Below, piece by piece: positions 59,544 through 64,000 of a stretch of DNA of 64,000 nt. The notes under the pieces were generated by a model. It searched no databases. It worked only from the letters and a program-made list of their open reading frames with translations, and was not told the origin of the DNA. The DNA is from DATBLE01 sp963764565 (lineage in GTDB: Bacteria; Actinomycetota; Thermoleophilia; Gaiellales; Gaiellaceae): assembly GCA_963764565.1 (NCBI GenBank), contig CAVXTD010000046.1, forward strand, positions 46,533 through 110,532, given 5' to 3'. The stretch's first letter is position 1. Each line of letters starts with the position of its first letter. The position numbers and the translations under genes were made by a program.

Positions 59544-60676
59544 GCGGTGAAGGACGCATGCACGCGGCGCAGGGCGTCGACCGCGTCCTGGATGTCCTGC
59601 TCCGAATGGGCGGGCGAGAGCGGCAGCGACAGCACCTCGGAGCCTGCGCGCTCGGCGACCGGCAGCGGCGGCTGCCCCGGATACCGCTCCCGGTACGCGC
59701 TCAGCCGGTGCACCGGCAGGAAGTGGACGCTCGTGCCGATGTTCTCGGCGGTCAGCGCCTCGCGGTAGGCGTCCCTGGTCGCGGCGGCACGCTGGGCGTC
59801 GACGCGGACGACATAGAGATGCCGGGCGTGTGTGTCGCGCGGGTCGGCTGCGACCGGCTCGATCCCGTCCAGCTCGGCCACGGCTGCGTCGTAGAGCTCA
59901 GCCTGCCGCAGCCGCAGCGCGCGGTGCCGCTCGACCTTCGCCAGCTGGCAGAGCGCGATCGCCGCGAGAACGTCAGAGAGGTTCGCCTTGTAGCCGGGCA
60001 CGGCGATGTCGTAGAGCGAGCCGTGGCCGCGGCGCATGATCGTCAGCCCGCGAATCGCCTCCGCGAGGTCGTCGCGGTTCGTGGCCACGATGCCACCCTC
60101 GCCGGCCGCGATCGACTTGGTCGCGTACAGCGAGAAGCACGTGGCGTCCGAGAGCCCGCCGATCTTGCGGCCGCGGTACTCGCTCTCGGCCGCGTGGGCG
60201 GCGTCTTCGACGACGGGCAGGCCGAGCGCCCAGAGGGGATCGAGATCTGCCGGCTGGCCGTAGAGGTGGACGGGCATGATCGCCTTCGTCCGAGGCGTGA
60301 CCAGCCTGGCGACCCGGTCGGGGTCGATGTTCAGGTCGGCGTCGCGCACGTCGGCGAAGACGGGTGTGGCCCCGGTGTGGACGATCACGTTCGCCGTCGC
60401 CGGCCAGGTGATCGGTGTGGTGATCACCTCGTCGCCGGGGCCGACCCCGAGCGCGACGAGGGCAAGGTGCATCGCCGCCGTCCCCGACGAGACGGCGAGG
60501 GCGTGCTTCGCCCCGACGTACTCGGCAAACCGGTGTTCAAGCTCCTCCGCGCGCGGCCCCGTGGTCAGCCAGCCCGAGCGGATCGCTGCCGCCACCGCCT
60601 GGACCTCCTCCTCGCCGACCGCGGGCGGCTGGAACCCGAGAAAGGAGGTTCTCCTAGTGGACAGCTTCGGCGGCAT
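59540..60676 (-). CDS. DegT/DnrJ/EryC1-family aminotransferase
   Basis: 378 residues from ATG 60676, overlapping the ATP-grasp gene by 23 nt. FLGFQPPAVGEEEVQAVAAA, RSGWLTTGPRAEELEHRFAE, AVSSGTAAMHLALVALG, PVVEDAAHAAESEYRGRKIG and FSLYATKSIAAGEGGIVATN with the Schiff-base Lys show a complete enzyme; the SGWLTTGP block is typical of C4-transaminating PglE/LegC/ArnB-like members. With the RmlB-like dehydratase two genes upstream it plausibly makes a 4-amino-4,6-dideoxy sugar nucleotide (inference). Confidence 0.88.
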   Translation of the reverse strand: MPPKLSTRRTSFLGFQPPAVGEEEVQAVAAAIRSGWLTTGPRAEELEHRFAEYVGAKHALAVSSGTAAMHLALVALGVGPGDEVITTPITWPATANVIVHTGATPVFADVRDADLNIDPDRVARLVTPRTKAIMPVHLYGQPADLDPLWALGLPVVEDAAHAAESEYRGRKIGGLSDATCFSLYATKSIAAGEGGIVATNRDDLAEAIRGLTIMRRGHGSLYDIAVPGYKANLSDVLAAIALCQLAKVERHRALRLRQAELYDAAVAELDGIEPVAADPRDTHARHLYVVRVDAQRAAATRDAYREALTAENIGTSVHFLPVHRLSAYRERYPGQPPLPVAERAGSEVLSLPLSPAHSEQDIQDAVDALRRVHASFTA

Positions 60677-61898
60677 CGGCAGTGACGAAGCGTACGCAGT
60701 CCGCCGCCCGCCCAGCGCGCTCCACCGCTTCCTCTCGGCTCGCACCGAGGGCGAGGACCGCCCCGGCTCGGTCCGACCCACGGCGCAACGGGCCGAGAAC
60801 CGCGCCGGGCTCTCGGTACACGCGCACCCACACGACCTCATCGAGCGCCTCCGCGTCTTCCACGCCGGTGACCTGCTCGAGCACGCCCGGCTCGGGCACG
60901 AGAAAGCGAACGCACGCTCCGCCGGCGCCGTCGACCGGGCGGAGCCACTCCTCGACGACGTTCTCGCCGAGCGCCGCCGAGAGGGCAAGAGCGTTCAGAT
61001 CGACATCGAGCGCGGCAGCGCAGAGCTCCGCGTCGTGGCCACCGCCCAGCCGCGCGGCCAGCTCGACGACGTGCGCGCCTTGCTCACCGACAACAACCTG
61101 CGTGTACGTCGGCCCCTCGCGGACACCGATTGCTCCGGCCGCGGCCCGCGCGGCGTCGACTGCTTCGCCGACCTGGTCGGGGGCGAGTGAGCTCGGCCAT
61201 TCGTGTGCGAGCGCGACGCCAAAGGCGGGTGGCTCGGCGACGACGCGGTCGGTCACGGTCAGCGGGGTGAAGCGGCCGTCGATCGAGAATGCGTTCACCG
61301 TCACCTCGCGCCCCGGAACGAGCTCCTCGACCAGGACGACGTTCGAGCGCGACTCTGCGAGCGCGAGCGCGAAGGCGTCGGCGAGCTGCTCCTCGGCCCT
61401 GGCGAGAACGAGGCCCTTCTGTCCCTGCCGGTCGGGCGCCTTGACGACGCAGGGGTAGCGAAAGCCTTTCGCGGCGGCGGCCGCCTCCTCGGCGGTCGCG
61501 CAGACGACGTGGCGCGGGTGGGGGACGCCGGCCTTGGCGAATCGCTCGCGCTGCCGGAGCTTCGACGTCGCGAGCACCCCGGTGGCGGGGTCGATCGGGT
61601 GGGGGAGTGCCAGGCGCTCGGCGATGCGTGCCGCGATCGATACGGGCCAGTCGATCCCCGGCGCGATCAGCCCGTCGACCCGCTCGGCGGTGGCGAGGCG
61701 GTCGATCTGGGGTTCGTCCTCGACGGAGATGATCGCCCGGCGGTCGGCGAAGCGGAAGCCGGGCGCCGACGGATCGCGATCGACGGCGATCACGTAGAGC
61801 TCCCGTGCTCGGGCGGCTTCGAGGAGCCCGAGTTGCGCTGCGCCCGCGCCTAGGACGAGAAGACGCTGCGGTCCCGCTGGAGAACTCCCCGCCACCAC
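60654..61898 (-). CDS. ATP-grasp carboxylate-amine ligase-like protein
   Basis: 414 residues; the start is one of two adjacent GTG codons (61898 or 61895) inside the 3' end of the dehydratase gene, because no later start precedes the conserved RLLVLGAGAAQLGLLEAARA. FRYPCVVKAPDRQGQKGLVL is the ATP-grasp glycine loop with the nucleotide-binding Lys, VVLVEELVPGREVTVNAFSI the second motif, and HVVELAARLGGGHDAELCAA the Mg-binding E.N-type region (here ELAARLGG). It would join a carboxylate to an amine, for example an amino acid on the 4-amino sugar made by its neighbours (inference). Confidence 0.82.
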   Translation of the reverse strand: MVAGSSPAGPQRLLVLGAGAAQLGLLEAARARELYVIAVDRDPSAPGFRFADRRAIISVEDEPQIDRLATAERVDGLIAPGIDWPVSIAARIAERLALPHPIDPATGVLATSKLRQRERFAKAGVPHPRHVVCATAEEAAAAAKGFRYPCVVKAPDRQGQKGLVLARAEEQLADAFALALAESRSNVVLVEELVPGREVTVNAFSIDGRFTPLTVTDRVVAEPPAFGVALAHEWPSSLAPDQVGEAVDAARAAAGAIGVREGPTYTQVVVGEQGAHVVELAARLGGGHDAELCAAALDVDLNALALSAALGENVVEEWLRPVDGAGGACVRFLVPEPGVLEQVTGVEDAEALDEVVWVRVYREPGAVLGPLRRGSDRAGAVLALGASREEAVERAGRAADCVRFVTADAAEAVH

Positions 61899-62851
61899 GC
61901 GTCATTCTCGCGATACCACTCGACGGTGCGCTTCAGGCCCTCTTCGAACGATGTCTGCGCGCGCCAGCCGAGCAGCCGCTCGGCCTTCTCCGTGGAGCCG
62001 ATGTGCCGGTCGACCTGACCGAGCCGTTCGTCCATGTGCGTCTTCAACGAGGCGGGCTTGTCGAGCACGTCGAGCACTGCATCTGCGATCTCGGAGACGG
62101 AAATGTCGACCCCCGTTGCGACGTTCACGACCTCGCCGGCGACCGCGTCGACGTCGGCGGCGATGATCGCCTCGATTGCCTCGGCGTCGTCGTTCACGTA
62201 GAGCCAGTCGCGGCTCGCGTGGCCGTCGCCGTGGATCGTCAGCGGCTCGTCGGAGAGCGCCTGCGTGATGAAGCGCGGGATCACCTTCTCGGGGTGCTGC
62301 CGGGGCCCGTAGTTGTTGAACGGGCGGACGATCACGATCGGCAGCCCGTAGGTGACGAAGTAGCTGTATGCGAGCCGGTCGGCGCCGGCTTTGGTTGCGG
62401 CGTAGGGGCTGCGCGGGTTGAGCGGGTGCTCCTCGTCCATCGGCGCCCGCTCGGCGGTGCCGTACACCTCGCTCGACGAGATCAGGATGAACCGCTCGAC
62501 CGGCGTGTCGCGGACCGCGTCCAGCAGGATCTGGGTGCCTTCGACGTTGGTGGTCACGAACTCGGAGGCGCCCTCCTCGATCGACTTCTCGACATGCGAC
62601 TCGGCGGCGGCGTTGACGATCACGTCCACCTCGGCGACCACGTCGCGGACGAGCTCGCGGTCGCGGATGTCGCCGTGCACGAACGACAGGCGCGGGTGCG
62701 CCATCAGGTCGGCGAGGTTCTCGAGATTACCTGCGTAGGTGAGCGCGTCGAGAGAGACGACCTCGTACGGCGTCGCCTCGAGCAGGTGGCGGACGAAGGT
62801 CGAGGAGATGAACCCCGCGCCGCCGGTGACGAGTACGCGCTTCTGGCCCAC
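61850..62851 (-). CDS. dTDP-glucose 4,6-dehydratase-like (RmlB-type) SDR
   Basis: 333 residues from GTG 62851. RVLVTGGAGFISSTFVRHLL, VSLDALTYAGNLENLADLMA, HGDIRDRELVRDVVAEVD, AAAESHVEKSIEEGASEFV and SSSEVYGTA followed by SPYAATKAGADRLAYSYFVT (catalytic YxxxK) match RmlB; RPFNNYGPRQHPEKVIPRF and GDGHASRDWLYVNDDAEAI also fit. No rmlA, rmlC or rmlD is in the window, so the 4-keto-6-deoxy product probably feeds the aminotransferase. A TAACGT element 8 nt upstream of GTG may be its promoter. First gene of the long minus operon. Confidence 0.85.
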   Translation of the reverse strand: MGQKRVLVTGGAGFISSTFVRHLLEATPYEVVSLDALTYAGNLENLADLMAHPRLSFVHGDIRDRELVRDVVAEVDVIVNAAAESHVEKSIEEGASEFVTTNVEGTQILLDAVRDTPVERFILISSSEVYGTAERAPMDEEHPLNPRSPYAATKAGADRLAYSYFVTYGLPIVIVRPFNNYGPRQHPEKVIPRFITQALSDEPLTIHGDGHASRDWLYVNDDAEAIEAIIAADVDAVAGEVVNVATGVDISVSEIADAVLDVLDKPASLKTHMDERLGQVDRHIGSTEKAERLLGWRAQTSFEEGLKRTVEWYRENDAWWRGVLQRDRSVFSS

Positions 62852-62883
62852 GCGACGGGACGTTACCGCCTAGGCCCATCCGC

Positions 62884-63005
62884 CCACGTCCGGTGCCAGG
62901 CACCGGACGTGGCGCGAGGGGAGGTGTCCGAACGCAGGACTGCCTGCAAGGCGCCGTTTCCTCCGCCCAGAAAGGACATGTCCGGTGCCTGGCACCGGAC
63001 ATGTC
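62884..63005. repeat. Pair of long REP-like palindromes (GGTGCC-N-GGCACC core)
   Basis: First: perfect 29-bp palindrome at 62884-62912 (arm CCACGTCCGGTGCC, centre A). Second: perfect 31-bp palindrome at 62975-63005 (arm GACATGTCCGGTGCC, centre T). They share the TCCGGTGCC-N-GGCACCGGA core and lie 62 bp apart between two genes. The arrangement fits REP/BIME-like repeats mobilised by IS200-like (RAYT) transposases. As RNA each would form a strong hairpin, so they could also end transcription of the GT2 gene. Confidence 0.75.
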
Positions 63006-63029
63006 TGGTTCGGACAGGTCGCGGGTGCT

Positions 63030-63974
63030 TCATACCTCTCGCTCGACCGTGTAAAGCGGGCGCCCGCCGACGTCGCGCTGGATGCGCCCGAGGTACTCGC
63101 CCACGAGGGCGAGGATGAAGCCCTGCACGCCGAGGACGAAGAGGACGGCGACGCCGCCGAAGAGCGGGCCGGGGAAGTTCGACCGGTCGATCCAGTAGAC
63201 GACGCCCCAGCAGCCGAGCGCAGCCGCGCCGAGCGTGCAGACCACGCCGAGCGCGAGCCCGGCCCACTGGATCGGCTGCGGCCAGAAGCCGGCGAGGACG
63301 TGGAGCGCCGTGCGCACGAGCCGGAGCGGCGAATAGCGGGATGCGCCGGCCCGGGGAGCGTGCCCGACCTCGACCTCGACGACACTCGCCCCCGTCGACA
63401 GGACGACGGCCTTGGTGAACTTCTGCTTGCCGATCGCGCCGAGCACCGGCTCGAGGGCGTCGCGGCGGTACGCGTTGAAGGCACAGCCGAAGTCGGCGAT
63501 CGCGACGCCGGTGAAGCGCCGCAGCATCCCGTTGATCATCCGCGAGGGGAGCGTGCGCCCCCAGGAGTCGCGCCGCGCAGCCCGGCGGCCGCTTGCCACG
63601 TCGGCCCCCGCCTCGACCGCCTCGATCAGCTTCGGCAGGTCCTCCGGCGGGTTCTGGAGGTCGCCGTCCATCGTCACGACGATCTCCCCCCGAGCCCGGG
63701 CAAGCCCCGCGTGCATCGCCGGGTGCTGGCCGAAGTTGCGCTTGAGGCGAACACCGCGGACGCGCGCGTCGGCCGCGTGCAGCCGCTCGACGAGCTCGAA
63801 GGAGCCGTCCGTCGAGCCGTCGTCGACGAAGATCAGCTCGAAGTCGCGGCCTTCGAGGGCGCCGACCGTGCGCCGGTACAGCTCGTCCAGCGATCCCGCC
63901 TCGTTGAAGACAGTGACGACGACGGAAAGGTCGGTCGTCACGGACGGGCGGTCGAGCGGAGCGAGCCTGGCCAT
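63030..63974 (-). CDS. Membrane GT2 glycosyltransferase (ArnC/DPM1-like)
   Basis: 314 residues from ATG 63974. DLSVVVTVFNEAGSLDELYR, FELIFVDDGSTDGSFELVER, GVRLKRNFGQHPAMHAGLAR and GEIVVTMDGDLQNPPEDLPK (DxD) form the GT2 catalytic domain; TLPSRMINGMLRRFTG and IADFGCAFNAYRRD follow; two C-terminal helices (LGVVCTLGAAALGCWGVVY, LFGGVAVLFVLGVQGFILAL) and the closing VGEYLGRIQRDVGGRPLY are the undecaprenyl-phosphate glycosyltransferase pattern. It would make a polyprenyl-phosphate sugar. A TAGGGT lies 12 nt before ATG near the window edge. Confidence 0.88.
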   Translation of the reverse strand: MARLAPLDRPSVTTDLSVVVTVFNEAGSLDELYRRTVGALEGRDFELIFVDDGSTDGSFELVERLHAADARVRGVRLKRNFGQHPAMHAGLARARGEIVVTMDGDLQNPPEDLPKLIEAVEAGADVASGRRAARRDSWGRTLPSRMINGMLRRFTGVAIADFGCAFNAYRRDALEPVLGAIGKQKFTKAVVLSTGASVVEVEVGHAPRAGASRYSPLRLVRTALHVLAGFWPQPIQWAGLALGVVCTLGAAALGCWGVVYWIDRSNFPGPLFGGVAVLFVLGVQGFILALVGEYLGRIQRDVGGRPLYTVEREV

Positions 63975-64000
63975 GCGAGGGGCCGGACCCTATCGCAGCC

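Noticed and set aside
1..64000. CRISPR arrays, tRNA or rRNA genes, intact insertion sequences
   Set aside because: No regularly spaced direct repeats, cloverleaf-like or rRNA-like sequence or transposase motif was seen on reading both strands; the only repeats noticed are the two palindrome pairs.

Overview
The window is high-GC DNA (hand counts of single lines give about 72% at 55.6 kb but only 52-60% in parts of 25-35 kb). Genes are densely packed with 1-4 nt stop/start overlaps (GTGA, ATGA, TGATG), and most first genes of transcription units carry a TAGGCT-like hexamer 6-10 nt before the start codon. Together with the protein flavour this suggests an actinobacterium, perhaps of the Thermoleophilia type; that placement is inference. 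No rRNA, tRNA, CRISPR array or intact transposase is visible. Essentially the whole window is one cell-surface glycan locus.

Layout. 1-9.2 kb: a truncated GT-B-type gene on the + strand, then a minus-strand operon reading from an ABC polysaccharide exporter (permease plus a degenerate ATPase with an unusual tail) through three GT-B paralogues to a sulfotransferase. 9.2-11.8 kb: a GT-B paralogue and a sugar aminotransferase on +. 11.8-18.8 kb: a tightly coupled minus operon for a CMP-nonulosonic (sialic/legionaminic-like) acid: oxidoreductase, hydrolysing 2-epimerase (NeuC type), synthase (NeuB type), glycosyltransferase, cytidylyltransferase (NeuA type), methyltransferase, glycosyltransferase-like protein and a nucleotidyltransferase. 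18.8-28.1 kb: glycosyltransferases, two FkbM methyltransferases, a tandem GT-B pair, a sulfotransferase and a transketolase. 28.4-34.9 kb: a lower-GC block with an 1181-residue three-domain protein, a methyltransferase, an aminotransferase and a sulfotransferase. 34.9-50.5 kb: a second nonulosonate gene set (second NeuA, CapD/PseB-like dehydratase, two adjacent aminotransferases, N-acetyltransferase, second NeuB, SDR) mixed with an aldehyde dehydrogenase, a GT-B/O-methyltransferase fusion, a GSCFA protein and methyltransferases. 50.6-64 kb: glycosyltransferases, a 2OG dioxygenase-like protein, an O-antigen ligase/polymerase, a flippase-like membrane protein, aminotransferase, ATP-grasp enzyme, RmlB-like dehydratase and a membrane GT2.

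How it fits together (inference): nucleotide-activated amino sugars and two 9-carbon acids are made, assembled by many GT-B, GT-A, GT2 and GT4 enzymes, decorated by O-methylation (FkbM, TylF, fused methyltransferases) and sulfation (three PAPS-type sulfotransferases), and exported or polymerised by the ABC exporter and the Wzy/WaaL-type protein.

The most unusual content is a nine-member family of related GT-B-like proteins sharing a SWDNLSSKG / VWNE / RPHP / GxNTSAxIE signature, twice fused to methyltransferases; a Wzt homologue whose ATPase motifs are all degenerate and which ends in a HeH/Rho-N-like motif; and an aminotransferase paralogue with Arg in place of the PLP lysine. Many genes are broken by single-base indels, mostly at short homopolymers, which looks more like assembly error than decay; coordinates of those genes are outer limits.
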